A stretch of 64,000 nucleotides of DNA from Salinarimonas sp. (GCF_040111675.1 NZ_CP157794.1:1-64000); one strand, 5' to 3'; shown: positions 42,093 through 52,393, counted from the first letter of the stretch. Numbers and translations are program-made. The notes: generated by a model from the sequence alone, not told the origin.

Positions 42093-45023
42093 ATGGCCGA
42101 GAAACGCGACGGCGAGGGGAGCGGCGCGGCGGCGAAGGCGCCGCCGCCGCTTCACGGCGGATCGGACGAGGACGGCGGGCGCCGCGACGAGCCGAAGGCG
42201 AAGAGGCCCGAGGGCGAAGAGCGGCGCGAGGAAGAGCGGCGCGAGCCCGAGGAGACGCTCCACGCCGCCCGCGAGAAGGGCGAGCCGCCCGACCCGGACG
42301 CGCTCGGCGAGCGCCCCTGGCACGCCGCCTCGCGCCAGGACGCGATCGACGCCCTGAAGACCGACCCCGAGAAGGGCCTCGGCGAGGACGAAGCCGGCCG
42401 CCGGCGGGAGCGCTACGGGCCCAACAAGCTGCCCGAGAAAAAGCGCGACACCATCCTCCAGGTGATCCTGCGCCAGTTCAAGGATCCGCTGATCTACGTG
42501 CTCCTCGCCGCCGGGACGGTGTCGCTGCTCGTCGGCAATTTCGAGGACGCGGCCTTCATCTTCCTGGTGCTCGCCTTCAACGCGGGTCTCGGCGCCTACC
42601 AGGAATACAAGGCGGAAAGCGCGGCGGAATCGCTCGGCCAGGTGATGCGGATCACGGCGAACGTCGTTCGCGGCGGCGACACGCGCGAGGTGGACGCCGA
42701 GGAGGTGGTGCCGGGCGATCTGATTGCGATCGCGTCCGGCGCGTCCGTGCCCGCCGACATCCGCCTGCTGCGCGCCACCGATCTCAAGGCCGACGAATCG
42801 CTCCTCACCGGCGAATCGATGGCGGTCGAGAAGAAGGCGCAGGCCGATATCGAGGCGGGCGCCCCGCTCGGCGACCGCGCGACCCTGCTGCACGCCGGCT
42901 CCACCGTCACGAGCGGACGCGCCAGGGGCGTCGCCGTGCGCACCGGCGTCCAGGCCGAGGTGGGCCGCATCGCCGAGTCGCTCGCCGAGGAGGGCGGCGA
43001 GCCCCCGCTCGTCATCCGCATCCGCCGCTTCACCCGGATCATCGCGGTCGCGGTCCTGGTGATCATCGTGGTTCTGGGCGGCGCCCAGGCGCTGCGCGGG
43101 GAAGACCTGTTCGACATCTTCCTGCTCGCGGTGGCGCTCGCCGTCTCGGCCATCCCCGCCGGCCTGCCGGTGGCGATCACGGTGGCGCTGTCCATCGGCT
43201 CGAACCGGATGGCGGCGCGCAACGTCATCGTCCGCAAGCTCCCCGCCGTCGAGGGGCTGGGCGCCTGCACGCTGATCGCCAGCGACAAGACCGGCACGCT
43301 CACGGAGAACAAGCTCTCCGCCCGGCGCATCCGCTTCCTCGACGAAGACGACGTCACCGTCTCCGGCGCGGGAGATCGCCTCGACGGCGGGCTTCAGCGC
43401 GACGACGCGGGCGTGTCGCTGGAGGACGACGAGCGGCTGCGCCGGCTCGTCGTCTCGGGGGCCCTGTGCAACGAGGGCCGGATCCGGGTCGATAACGGCG
43501 AGGTGGAGGGCAGCGGCGACACGGTCGACATCGCCTTCCTTGTCCTCGCCGGCAAGGCGGGCCTGAGGCGGGCCGATCTCCTCGAGGAGCACGAGGAGAT
43601 CGGCGACATCCCCTTCGAATCCGAGCGCCGTTACGCCGCGACCTTCAACCGCCACGGCGACCGGATCGTCGCGCACGTCAAAGGCGCGGCGCAGACGCTG
43701 GTCGAGCTGTGCGACGTCGACGCGGACGCGGTCTCGAAGGCCGAGAAGGCGCTCGCCGACGAGGGCTACCGCGTCATCGCGGTGGCGGAAGGCCCGGTCG
43801 ACGAGGCGGCGGCGCGGGAGGCGGACCCCGCCGCCTTGAGAGGCCTCGCGTTCCTCGGCCTCGTCGGGCTGATCGACCCCGTGCGCGAGAGCGTTCCGGA
43901 CGCCGTCGAGCGCTGCCGGCACGCCGGCATCGACGTGCGCATGGTCACGGGCGATCACCCCTCCACCGCGCTCGCCATCGGCCGCCGGCTCGCCATCGCC
44001 GAGGACGAGGACGACGTCCTCACCGGGGCGGAGATCGGCAGGCGCGAGGAGGGCGCGAGCGGGCGCGCGGGCGCGATCCTCGGCTCGGCGATCTACGCCC
44101 GCATCGAGCCGCGGCAGAAGACCACCATCGTGGAGGCCCTGCAGGACGCCGGCCACTTCGTCGCCGTCACCGGGGACGGCGTCAACGACGCGCCGGCGCT
44201 CAGGCGGGCCAATATCGGCGTCGCCATGGGCAAGAGCGGCACCGACGTCGCCCGCGGCGCCGCCGACCTGATCCTGACCGACGACAATTTCGCCTCCATC
44301 GTCAACGGCGTCACCGAGGGCCGCATCGCCTACGACAACGTCCGCAAGGTGGTGTGGCTCCTGATCTCCACCGGCGTCGCCGAGCTGATCCTGTTCACGC
44401 TCTCGGTGATCTTCGACACGCCCTTGCCGCTCACCCCGGTGCAGCTCCTGTGGCTCAACCTGGTGACCAACGGCATCCAGGACGTGGCGCTCGCCTTCGA
44501 GAAGGGCGAGCCGGACGTGCTCGAGCGACGACCGCGGCGGCCGGACGAGCGCATCTTCAACCGGCTGATGATCGAGGAGGTGGCGACGTCGGGGGTCTAC
44601 ATGGGCCTCGTGTCCTTCGCGGTGTTCTGGTTCGCCTATTACGAGCTGAACATGACGCTGTTCGAGGCGCAGAACCTGCTCCTCCTGCTCATGGTCCTGT
44701 TCGAGAACGTGCACGCCTTCAACGTGCGCTCGGAGACCCGCTCGGCCTTCCGCATCCCGCTGCGGGACAACAGGCTCCTCGTCGGCGCCGTGGTCCTGGC
44801 GCAGGGCGTGCATATCCTCTCGATGTTCATCCCCGGCTGGAACGAGATCCTCGACATCGCGCCGGTCTCGCTCGCCACGTGGGGGACGCTGCTCGCCATC
44901 GCGGCGTCGAAATTCGTCGCGGTGGAGCTTTATAAATGGCTGCGCGGGCGCGACCTCGCCAGGCGCCTGAACGAGGAGCCCACCGGCTTCGAGAAGCGTC
45001 GGCAGGAACGGAGGGCGGCATGA
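42093..45023 (+). CDS. P2-type cation-transporting ATPase
   Basis: 976 aa. An N-terminal, highly charged, low-complexity stretch of about 80 residues precedes the cation-ATPase N domain. TGES is at about 247, the phosphorylated Asp is D398 (DKTGTLT), and GDGVNDAPAL is near 695. The ion-pathway motif in M4 is PAGLP (A356), where SERCA-type pumps have PEGLP, and M6 reads NLVTNGIQDVAL. About ten helices. Ion specificity is therefore uncertain (Ca2+, Na+/K+ or H+). The start is 9 bases after gap and the stop overlaps the next ATG, so it is operon-embedded. Confidence 0.85.
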   Translation: MAEKRDGEGSGAAAKAPPPLHGGSDEDGGRRDEPKAKRPEGEERREEERREPEETLHAAREKGEPPDPDALGERPWHAASRQDAIDALKTDPEKGLGEDEAGRRRERYGPNKLPEKKRDTILQVILRQFKDPLIYVLLAAGTVSLLVGNFEDAAFIFLVLAFNAGLGAYQEYKAESAAESLGQVMRITANVVRGGDTREVDAEEVVPGDLIAIASGASVPADIRLLRATDLKADESLLTGESMAVEKKAQADIEAGAPLGDRATLLHAGSTVTSGRARGVAVRTGVQAEVGRIAESLAEEGGEPPLVIRIRRFTRIIAVAVLVIIVVLGGAQALRGEDLFDIFLLAVALAVSAIPAGLPVAITVALSIGSNRMAARNVIVRKLPAVEGLGACTLIASDKTGTLTENKLSARRIRFLDEDDVTVSGAGDRLDGGLQRDDAGVSLEDDERLRRLVVSGALCNEGRIRVDNGEVEGSGDTVDIAFLVLAGKAGLRRADLLEEHEEIGDIPFESERRYAATFNRHGDRIVAHVKGAAQTLVELCDVDADAVSKAEKALADEGYRVIAVAEGPVDEAAAREADPAALRGLAFLGLVGLIDPVRESVPDAVERCRHAGIDVRMVTGDHPSTALAIGRRLAIAEDEDDVLTGAEIGRREEGASGRAGAILGSAIYARIEPRQKTTIVEALQDAGHFVAVTGDGVNDAPALRRANIGVAMGKSGTDVARGAADLILTDDNFASIVNGVTEGRIAYDNVRKVVWLLISTGVAELILFTLSVIFDTPLPLTPVQLLWLNLVTNGIQDVALAFEKGEPDVLERRPRRPDERIFNRLMIEEVATSGVYMGLVSFAVFWFAYYELNMTLFEAQNLLLLLMVLFENVHAFNVRSETRSAFRIPLRDNRLLVGAVVLAQGVHILSMFIPGWNEILDIAPVSLATWGTLLAIAASKFVAVELYKWLRGRDLARRLNEEPTGFEKRRQERRAA

Positions 45024-46594
45024 CGATGATCGCGGGTGCGGACGAGGAGGCGATCGCGGCGGCGATCTTCGACATGGACGGCGTCGTCACCGACTCGGCC
45101 GAGGCGCATTTCGCCGCCTGGAAGGAGACCTTCGACGAGGTCGTGCGCGAGCACGCCTTCGGCGAGGCGGCGCGGCCCTTCACCCGGGCCGATTACCGCG
45201 AGCATGTCGACGGGGTGCCGCGCTTCGACGGCGTGCGGCGCTTCCTCGCCTCGCGCGGAATCGCGCTGCCCGAGGGCGAGCCCGGCGAGGAGCGCCTCGA
45301 CAGCGTCCAGGGCGTCGGCACGGCGAAGAACCGGCGCTTCCAGCGTTGGCTCGAGGAGAAGCCGGTGCCGACCTACGAGGACACCATCGCCTTCATCCAC
45401 GCGCTGAAGCGGCGCGGGATCAGGGTCGGGATCTTCTCGGCGAGCCGCAACGCGGTGCGCGTGCTGGACAGCGCGGGCGTGCGCGACCTGTTCGACGCCA
45501 AGGTCGACGGGATCGACGCGCGCGAGGCGGACCTGCCCGGCAAGCCCGAGCCCGACGTGCTGATCGCATGCGCCCGCCGCCTCGGCGCGGAGCCGGCGCG
45601 CACGATGGTGTTCGAGGACGCCGTGTCGGGCGTCCAGGCCGGCGCCAAGGGGCGCTTCCGGCTGGTCGTCGGCGTGAACCGCGAGGACGAGCGCGCCGAT
45701 TCGCACGGCGTCGACCTGCGCGCCCACGGCGCCGATCTCGTCACCCGCGACCTGCGCCGCCTCCTGGCCGACGACGGCCTGAGCCTGCGCGCCACCGACA
45801 CGCTGCCCGACCCGCTCGAGGAGCGCGACGCGTTCGCACGACGCCTCGGCGACAGGCCGCTCGCCGTCTTCCTCGACTACGACGGCACCCTCACCCCCAT
45901 CGTCGAGGACTTCACCGCGGCCGGCCTCTCGCCCGAGATGGAGGCGACCCTCGAGCGGCTGGGGCGGGCGACCAAGGTGGCGGTGATCTCCGGGCGCGAC
46001 CTCGAGGACGTGCAGAACCGCGTCCGGCTGCCCGAGATCTACTATGCCGGCTCGCACGGCTTCGACATCGCGGGCCCCGCCTCGCTGCGCGCGCGCCCGG
46101 GGGAGGCGGAGCGCTTCCTGCCCGCCCTCGACGCCGCGGAAGGCGCCCTGCGCGACCGGCTGGCGGACATCGCGGGCGCGAGGATCGAGCGCAAGACGTT
46201 CTCCATCGCCGTGCATTGGCGCGGGGCGGCCGAGGCCGACGTCGCGCGCATCGAGGACCACGTCGACTCGGTGGTGGAGGCGCACGAGACGCTGCGCAAG
46301 AGCCGGGGCAAGAAGGTCTTCCAGATCCAGCCGCGTACGGACTGGGACAAGGGCCGGGCCGTGCGCTGGCTTCTCGACCACACGCCGATGGGTGAGGGCG
46401 AGCCCTGCCCGCTCTACGTGGGCGACGACCTCACCGACGAGGACGCCTTCGCGGCGCTCGACGCCGACGGGATCGGGATCGTGGTGCGCGACGGCGCCCG
46501 CGCCACCGCCGCCGACTACGCGATCGACGACCCGGACGCCGTGCGCCGCTTCCTCGACATGCTCGCGGAACGCGCGGAAGGGAGACCGCCATGA
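45020..46594 (+). CDS. Beta-phosphoglucomutase / trehalose-6-phosphate phosphatase fusion
   Basis: 524 aa with two HAD domains. The N-terminal domain (FDMDGVVTDSAEAHFAAWK, nucleophile D18, acid/base D20) is beta-phosphoglucomutase-like, with GKPEPDVLI and VFEDAVSGVQAG later. The C-terminal domain (FLDYDGTLTPIVEDF, D286/D288; YVGDDLTDEDAF near 466) is OtsB-like. The fusion would turn beta-glucose-1-phosphate into glucose-6-phosphate and dephosphorylate trehalose-6-phosphate. Its ATG overlaps the ATPase stop and its stop overlaps the GH65 start, both as ATGA. Confidence 0.88.
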   Translation: MTMIAGADEEAIAAAIFDMDGVVTDSAEAHFAAWKETFDEVVREHAFGEAARPFTRADYREHVDGVPRFDGVRRFLASRGIALPEGEPGEERLDSVQGVGTAKNRRFQRWLEEKPVPTYEDTIAFIHALKRRGIRVGIFSASRNAVRVLDSAGVRDLFDAKVDGIDAREADLPGKPEPDVLIACARRLGAEPARTMVFEDAVSGVQAGAKGRFRLVVGVNREDERADSHGVDLRAHGADLVTRDLRRLLADDGLSLRATDTLPDPLEERDAFARRLGDRPLAVFLDYDGTLTPIVEDFTAAGLSPEMEATLERLGRATKVAVISGRDLEDVQNRVRLPEIYYAGSHGFDIAGPASLRARPGEAERFLPALDAAEGALRDRLADIAGARIERKTFSIAVHWRGAAEADVARIEDHVDSVVEAHETLRKSRGKKVFQIQPRTDWDKGRAVRWLLDHTPMGEGEPCPLYVGDDLTDEDAFAALDADGIGIVVRDGARATAADYAIDDPDAVRRFLDMLAERAEGRPP

Positions 46595-49131
46595 TCGTCG
46601 ACGCCGCCACGCCAGCCGGCGACTGGGTGCTCTCCTACGACGGGTTCGAGCCCGAGCAGGAAGGCCTGCGCGAGGTGCTCTGCGCGCTCGGGAACGGCAC
46701 CATCGTCTCCCGCGCCGCCGCGCCGAACGCGCTGGCCGACGACGTGCATTATCCCGGCAGCTATCTCGCCGGCGGCTACGATCGGCTGGCGACGACGATC
46801 GCCGGCGAGACCATCGAGAACGAGGATCTCGTCAACCTGCCGAACTGGCTGCCGCTCGTCTTCCGCATCGCCGACGGCCCTTGGCTGCGGCCGGGGGACG
46901 TCGAACAGATCGGCTACCGGCAGGCGCTCGATCTGCATGCCGGCGTGCTGCGCCGGGTCGTGCGCATGCGCGACGGAGACGGACGCGTGGTGCGCTGGGA
47001 CGAGGAGCGCATCGTCTCCATGCACGCGCCGCACCTCGCCGCGCTCAGGGTGGCGCTGACGCCGGAGAACTTCTCCGACCCGATGACGATCCGCGCCGGG
47101 CTCGACGGCTCGGTGATCAATTGGGGCGTGAAGCGCTACCGGGAGCTGAACGGCCGGCATCTCGAGACCCTCGACACCGGCGCCGTCGAGGGCGACGTGC
47201 TCACGCTGCGCTCCCGCTTCGTCCAGGCGCGGCGGGAGGTGGCGCTCGCCGCGCGCACGCGGGTGACGGCGGCCGGCGGGCCGGTGGTGCCGGCGCGAAT
47301 CGAGACGCTGGCGAACCAGGCCTCGCACGAGTTCGACGTCGCGGCCCGGGAGGGCCAGGCGATGGTGGTGGAGAAGATCGCCGCCTACGCCAGCTCGCAG
47401 GACAAGGCGAGCTCCGAGCCGTTGCTCGAGGCCGTCAAGCACGTGCGTCGCGCCGGGCCGTTCTCGGAGCTGCGCGCCGCGCACGTGAAGGCGTGGGCGC
47501 ACCTGTGGCAGCAGGCGGACATCCGGGTGGAGAGCGAGGCCGATCAGGAGGCGCAGCTCAAGCTCAGGCTCCACATCTTCCACCTGCTGCAGACCGCGTC
47601 CGGCCATTCCGTCGACCGCGACGTGGGCGTGCCGCCCCGGGGCTGGCACGGCGAGGCCTATCGCGGCCACATCATGTGGGACGAGCTCTTCATCTTCCCC
47701 TACCTGAACCTGCGCCTGCCGGTGCTCACCCGCGCCCTCCTGCGCTACCGATACCGCCGCCTCGACGAGGCGCGGCGGCTGGCGGCGGAGGCCGGCCTGC
47801 GGGGCGCGATGTTCCCCTGGCAGAGCGGCTCGGACGGGCGCGAGGAGAGCCAGCGCATCCACCTCAACCCGGTCTCGGGCAATTGGATTCCCGACAATTC
47901 CTGGCGCCAGCGCCATATCGGCGCGGCGGTGGCCTATAATGTCTGGCAATACGTGGAAGCGACGGACGATCGCGGTTTCCTGCGCGACTACGGCGCGGAG
48001 CTGTTCCTGGAGATCGCCCGCTTCTTCGCGAGCCTCGCCGAGCGGCGGCCCGACGGGCGCTGGGGCATCTGCGGGGTGATGGGGCCGGACGAGTTCCACA
48101 CCGCCTATCCCGGCGCCGACCCGCGCACGGAGGGCGGGCTCGACAACAACGCCTACACCAACGTCATGGCCTCCTGGCTGCTGACGCGGGTCGTCGACGT
48201 GCTCGACCTGCTCGCCCCGGACGACCGCGCCCGGCTGATCGACCGGCTCGAGATCACCGACGCCGAGCTCGCGCTCTGGACCGAGATCAGCCGTGGCCTC
48301 TTCATCCCCTTCCACGACGACGGGATCATCAGCCAGTTCGAAGGCTGGGAGCAGCTGAAGGAGTTCGACTGGGACGGCTATCGGGAGAAGTACGGCAACA
48401 TCCAGCGCCTCGACCGGCTGCTCGAGGCGGAGGGGGACCACCCCAACCACTACAAGGTCTCCAAGCAGGCCGACGTGCTGATGATCTTCTATCTGTTCAG
48501 CCGCGAGGAGATCGACGAGATCTTCCACCGGCTGGGCTACGCTTTCTCGCCGGAGCAGATCTTCCGCAACATCCAGTATTACGGCCGGCGGACCTCCCAC
48601 GGCTCGACGCTCAGCTTCGTCACCCACGCCTGGGTGCTCGCCCGCTCCGACCGCCAGCGCTCCTGGGCGCTCGCGCTCCAGGCGCTCGACGCCGACATCG
48701 CCGACGTGCAGGGGGGCACCACCCAGGAAGGCATCCATCTCGGCGCCATGGCGGGCACCGTCGACCTGATGCAGCGCTGCTATACGGGGATCGAGGTCGC
48801 CACCGGCGCGCTCCTGTTCAACCCGCGCCTGCCGGAGGAGATGCGCTGCCTGCGCACCACCGTGCGCTACCGCCGGCAGGTGCTCGACATCGAGGTGGAC
48901 CAGGAGCGGCTGACGGTGTCGAGCCGGGTGATGACCGCCTCGCCCGTGGTGATCGCCTATCGCGGCCACGCCCGCGCGATCAGCCCGGGCCAGAGCTTCG
49001 CCTTCGAGCTCGTGCGCGAGGTCAAGCCCGACCGGCCCGCGCGCGAGAGCGAGCAGAAGCGCGCCCGCGCCGAGCACGCCGAGGAGCAGGCGCGCGACGA
49101 GCAGGCGGGGCCGGAATCGCCCTCCGAATAG
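46591..49131 (+). CDS. Glycoside hydrolase family 65 phosphorylase (trehalose/maltose/kojibiose type)
   Basis: 846 aa. The GH65 layout is an N-terminal beta-sandwich, an (alpha/alpha)6 barrel and a C-terminal sheet domain. The catalytic acid is E501 in GVMGPDEFH. GWHGEAYRGHIMWDELFIFP (about residue 350) and YKVSKQADVLMIFYLF (about 627), followed by SHGSTLS, are family signatures. Such enzymes split an alpha-disaccharide with phosphate to beta-glucose-1-phosphate, exactly the substrate of the mutase domain encoded just upstream. It has no signal peptide. The last 35 residues are charged. The disaccharide is not determined; trehalose is favoured by the adjacent OtsB domain. Confidence 0.9.
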   Translation: MIVDAATPAGDWVLSYDGFEPEQEGLREVLCALGNGTIVSRAAAPNALADDVHYPGSYLAGGYDRLATTIAGETIENEDLVNLPNWLPLVFRIADGPWLRPGDVEQIGYRQALDLHAGVLRRVVRMRDGDGRVVRWDEERIVSMHAPHLAALRVALTPENFSDPMTIRAGLDGSVINWGVKRYRELNGRHLETLDTGAVEGDVLTLRSRFVQARREVALAARTRVTAAGGPVVPARIETLANQASHEFDVAAREGQAMVVEKIAAYASSQDKASSEPLLEAVKHVRRAGPFSELRAAHVKAWAHLWQQADIRVESEADQEAQLKLRLHIFHLLQTASGHSVDRDVGVPPRGWHGEAYRGHIMWDELFIFPYLNLRLPVLTRALLRYRYRRLDEARRLAAEAGLRGAMFPWQSGSDGREESQRIHLNPVSGNWIPDNSWRQRHIGAAVAYNVWQYVEATDDRGFLRDYGAELFLEIARFFASLAERRPDGRWGICGVMGPDEFHTAYPGADPRTEGGLDNNAYTNVMASWLLTRVVDVLDLLAPDDRARLIDRLEITDAELALWTEISRGLFIPFHDDGIISQFEGWEQLKEFDWDGYREKYGNIQRLDRLLEAEGDHPNHYKVSKQADVLMIFYLFSREEIDEIFHRLGYAFSPEQIFRNIQYYGRRTSHGSTLSFVTHAWVLARSDRQRSWALALQALDADIADVQGGTTQEGIHLGAMAGTVDLMQRCYTGIEVATGALLFNPRLPEEMRCLRTTVRYRRQVLDIEVDQERLTVSSRVMTASPVVIAYRGHARAISPGQSFAFELVREVKPDRPARESEQKRARAEHAEEQARDEQAGPESPSE

Positions 49132-49195
49132 GCCGATCCGAACGCCGCTTCGCGCGTTTCGCCCGCATGGCGTCGGCGCCGCAGGGAGGAAAGCC

Positions 49196-50203
49196 ATGGC
49201 CAGGATCGCGATCTTCGAGGTCGAGGAATGGGAGCGCGAGACCTTCGCGGATCTCGCCCGCGCGCACGACGTCGTCTTCCGCGAGGAGACGCTCGAGGCG
49301 GGCAATGCCGGCGAGGCGGCGGGCGCCGAGGTTCTCTCGACCTTCATCTATTCGCGGCTCACCCGCGAGGTGCTGGAGCCGTTCGAGAATCTCAAGCTGA
49401 TCGCCACCCGCTCCACCGGCTTCGATCATGTCGATCTCGACACGTGCGAGGAGCGGGGCATCCAGGTCGCCAACGTGCCGAGCTACGGCGAGAACACGGT
49501 CGCCGAGCACGTCTTCGCGCTTCTCGGCGCGATCTCCCACAACATCGTCGCCGCCGCCGACCGCACGCGGCGCGGGGACTTCTCGCACGAGGGCCTGCAG
49601 GGCTTCGACCTGAAGGGCCGCACGCTCGGCGTCGTCGGCACCGGCCATATCGGCCGCTGGGCCGCGCGGATCGCCAGGGGCTACGGCATGGAGGTGCTGG
49701 CCTTCGACGTGAAGCCGGACGAGGAGGCCGCCCGCGAGATCGGGTTCGCCTACGTCGCCATGGACGAGCTGCTCGCGCGCTCGGACGTCGTCACCCTGCA
49801 CGTGCCGGGCAGCGAGAAGACGAAGCACCTGATCTCCAGGGACGAGTTCGCGAAGATGAAGGACGGTTCGGTCCTCATCAACACGGCCCGCGGCCCCGTG
49901 GTCGACGTCGACGCGCTCCTGCACGCGCTCGCCTCCGGCAAGCTGCGCGCGGCCGGTCTCGACGTGCTGCCGCAGGAGCCGGTGGTGCGCGAGGAGGCGG
50001 AGCTGCTGCGCACCTACTTCCGCAAGGAGCACAAGCTCGATACGCTGCTCGCCGACCACATCCTGCTGCGGCTCTCCAACGTGGTGATCACGCCTCACAC
50101 CGCCTTCGACACCAAGGAGGCCGTGCAGCGCATCCTCGACACGACGCACGACAACATCGCGGGCTTCCTCGAGGGCGAGCCGCGCAACGTCGTGAACGGC
50201 TGA
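49196..50203 (+). CDS. NAD-dependent D-2-hydroxyacid dehydrogenase
   Basis: 335 aa, D-lactate dehydrogenase-like. NAD motif TLGVVGTGHIGRWAARIARG (about residue 143), catalytic Arg in NTARGPVVD (about 230), Glu in DVLPQEP (about 259) and His in ITPHTAFD (about 300). It would reduce pyruvate or another 2-oxoacid to the D-hydroxyacid. It follows GH65 by 64 bases with AGGGAGGAAAG as ribosome binding site and may re-oxidise NADH formed by the GAPDH of this cluster. Confidence 0.9.
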   Translation: MARIAIFEVEEWERETFADLARAHDVVFREETLEAGNAGEAAGAEVLSTFIYSRLTREVLEPFENLKLIATRSTGFDHVDLDTCEERGIQVANVPSYGENTVAEHVFALLGAISHNIVAAADRTRRGDFSHEGLQGFDLKGRTLGVVGTGHIGRWAARIARGYGMEVLAFDVKPDEEAAREIGFAYVAMDELLARSDVVTLHVPGSEKTKHLISRDEFAKMKDGSVLINTARGPVVDVDALLHALASGKLRAAGLDVLPQEPVVREEAELLRTYFRKEHKLDTLLADHILLRLSNVVITPHTAFDTKEAVQRILDTTHDNIAGFLEGEPRNVVNG

Positions 50204-50296
50204 GCGGTCGCGCACGCCGCGGGCAACGACCCCGGCTTGGCAATACGGCGGCGGCATGCCACCTTGGGGCGTATCGTCGACCACCGGAGGACCGCC

Positions 50297-50758
50297 ATGC
50301 CCGACGCCGCTTCGCCCGCATCCATTCGCCCGCCGCGCCCCGAGGACCGCGCCGGCTGGGAGGCGTTGTGGGCCGGCTACCTGACGTTCTACGGCGCGAC
50401 GGTGTCCCCCGAGGTGACCGAGACGACGTGGGGACGGCTGCACGACCCCGCCGTCCCGATCCACGCCTTCGTCGCCGAGCGGGACGGCGCGTTGGTGGGG
50501 CTCGTCCACTACATCTACCACTTCTCCACCTGGACCGCGCAGCCCTATTGCTACCTGCAGGATCTGTTCACGGCGCCGGAGACGCGCGGCGCCGGCGTCG
50601 GCCGCGCGCTGATCGCCGCCGTGCGCGCCAGGGCCGAGGCCGACGGCGCGAGCCGGGTCTACTGGCTCACCCAGGAGGGCAACGTCACGGCGCGGGCGCT
50701 CTACGACAAGGTCGCCATGCGGACGGGATTCATCCAATACAAGCAGCCGATCCTGTGA
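50297..50758 (+). CDS. GNAT-family N-acetyltransferase
   Basis: 153 aa from the ATG at 50297 (CGGAGGA upstream). The acetyl-CoA binding motif is [20 protein letters not shown] near residue 94, preceded by a beta-bulge strand CYLQD. Conserved [18 protein letters not shown] and GFIQYKQ close the domain. Acceptor unknown. It stands alone between the hydroxyacid dehydrogenase and pepA. Confidence 0.88.
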   Translation: MPDAASPASIRPPRPEDRAGWEALWAGYLTFYGATVSPEVTETTWGRLHDPAVPIHAFVAERDGALVGLVHYIYHFSTWTAQPYCYLQDLFTAPETRGAGVGRALIAAVRARAEADGASRVYWLTQEGNVTARALYDKVAMRTGFIQYKQPIL

Positions 50759-50864
50759 AACCGAACGCGTCGCCCTTGCCGCAGGGTCGGCATCGGCTAA
50801 CTTGTGCGGAATGCCGGGCGAATCGCGGCTCGGGCGCAGAATTTCCACCCTCGACGAGGTACAC

Positions 50865-52370
50865 ATGGCCGACGCGTTCAAGATCGAGTTCCAATCCCCC
50901 GCCATGCCGGAGGGCGGCGACCTCGTCGTCTTCGTCGCGGAGGACCTCGAGCCCGGGCCGACGGCGAAGGACATCCTCGGCGACGCGGTCGGCCTGATCG
51001 CCCGCGCGGCCAAGGCGGAGCGCTTCAAGGGCAAAGCGCGCAGCGCGATGACCCTCGCCGCCCCGGCAGGCCTGCCGGTCGATCGGCTGATCGTGGTCGG
51101 GATCGGCGGCGGCGCGCAGGGCGAGCCCTTCGACTTCGTCACCCTCGGCGGCGTCGTCGCCGGCAAGGTGGCCGGGCGCGAGGCGACCGCGATCGCCGAG
51201 TTCCCCGGCCTCGAGGCCGGCGTCGAGGAGATCGCCGAGACGACGCTCGGCGCGCGGCTGCGCGCCTATTCCTTCGATCGCTACAAGTCGAAGAAGGGCA
51301 AGAAGAAGGACGCCGACGAGGAGAACGGCGAGACCGGCGGCAAGCTGATCGTCGGCTGCGCCGATCCGAGCGCGACCAAGAAGGCGGCGAAGATCCGCGA
51401 GGGTCTGGCCCAAGGCGTGGCGCTGGCGCGCGACCTCGTCAACGAGCCCGGCAACGTGCTCGGCCCGGTCGAGTTCGCGGCGAAGGCCAAGGAGCTCGAG
51501 AAGCTCGGCGTCGAGGTGGAGATCCTCGACGAGAAGCAGCTCGGCAAGATCGGCATGCGCGCGCTGCTGGGCGTGGCGCAGGGCTCGGAGCGCCCGGCGC
51601 GGGTCGCGATCATGCGCTGGAACGGCGGGGGCAAGAAGGACAAGCCCGTCGCCTTCGTCGGCAAGGGCGTCGTCTTCGACACCGGCGGCATCTCGATCAA
51701 GCCCGCCGGCGGCATGGAGGACATGAAGGGGGACATGGCCGGCGCCGCCTGCGTGGTCGGCCTGATGCACGCGCTCGCCGCCCGCAAGGCCAAGGCGAAC
51801 GTGATCGGCGCCATCGGCCTCGTCGAGAACATGCCCGACGGCAAGGCCCAGCGCCCCGGCGACGTGGTCGAGACGCTCTCGGGCCAGACCGTGGAGGTGA
51901 TCAACACCGACGCCGAGGGCCGCCTCGTCCTCGCCGACGTGCTCACCTACGTCCGCGAGCAGTACGAGCCGGCCTTCATGATCGACCTCGCGACCCTCAC
52001 CGGCGCGATCCTGGTCGCGCTCGGGCAGGACCACGCGGGCCTGTTCTCCAACGACGATGCGCTCGCCGAGCGGCTCGCCGCCGCCGGCAAGGCGACCGGC
52101 GAGAAGGTCTGGCGCATGCCGCTCGGGCCCGCCTACGACAAGATGATCGAGTCCAAGATCGCCGACATGAAGAACGTCGGCGGCCGCAATGCCGGCTCGA
52201 TCACCGCGGCGCAATTCCTCAAGCGCTTCGTCGAGGACACGCCCTGGGCCCATCTCGACATCGCCGGCACCGGCATGGCCGCGCCTCAGAGCGAGATCTC
52301 CCGCACCTTCGGCTCGGGCTACGGCGTGCGCCTGCTCGACCGGCTGGTGAAGGATCATTACGAGGGCTGA
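50865..52370 (+). CDS. pepA: Leucyl (cytosol) aminopeptidase
   Basis: 501 aa M17 peptidase. The signature [12 protein letters not shown] is near residue 347, and metal/catalytic [16 protein letters not shown] near 267 and [11 protein letters not shown] near 285 are intact. An N-terminal regulatory domain contains a Lys/Glu-rich insert around residues 143-165 ([16 protein letters not shown]). It releases N-terminal residues from peptides in the cytosol and acts as a hexamer. The frame is open before 50865, but [14 protein letters not shown] is the expected start. Confidence 0.95.
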   Translation: MADAFKIEFQSPAMPEGGDLVVFVAEDLEPGPTAKDILGDAVGLIARAAKAERFKGKARSAMTLAAPAGLPVDRLIVVGIGGGAQGEPFDFVTLGGVVAGKVAGREATAIAEFPGLEAGVEEIAETTLGARLRAYSFDRYKSKKGKKKDADEENGETGGKLIVGCADPSATKKAAKIREGLAQGVALARDLVNEPGNVLGPVEFAAKAKELEKLGVEVEILDEKQLGKIGMRALLGVAQGSERPARVAIMRWNGGGKKDKPVAFVGKGVVFDTGGISIKPAGGMEDMKGDMAGAACVVGLMHALAARKAKANVIGAIGLVENMPDGKAQRPGDVVETLSGQTVEVINTDAEGRLVLADVLTYVREQYEPAFMIDLATLTGAILVALGQDHAGLFSNDDALAERLAAAGKATGEKVWRMPLGPAYDKMIESKIADMKNVGGRNAGSITAAQFLKRFVEDTPWAHLDIAGTGMAAPQSEISRTFGSGYGVRLLDRLVKDHYEG

Positions 52371-52393
52371 GGCCCGCGCACGCGTTCGCAACG

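Noticed and set aside
50776..50803. TTGCCG/TAACTT as the pepA promoter
   Set aside because: The -10 box matches consensus at only three of six positions and the spacer is 16 bases; not strong enough to list.
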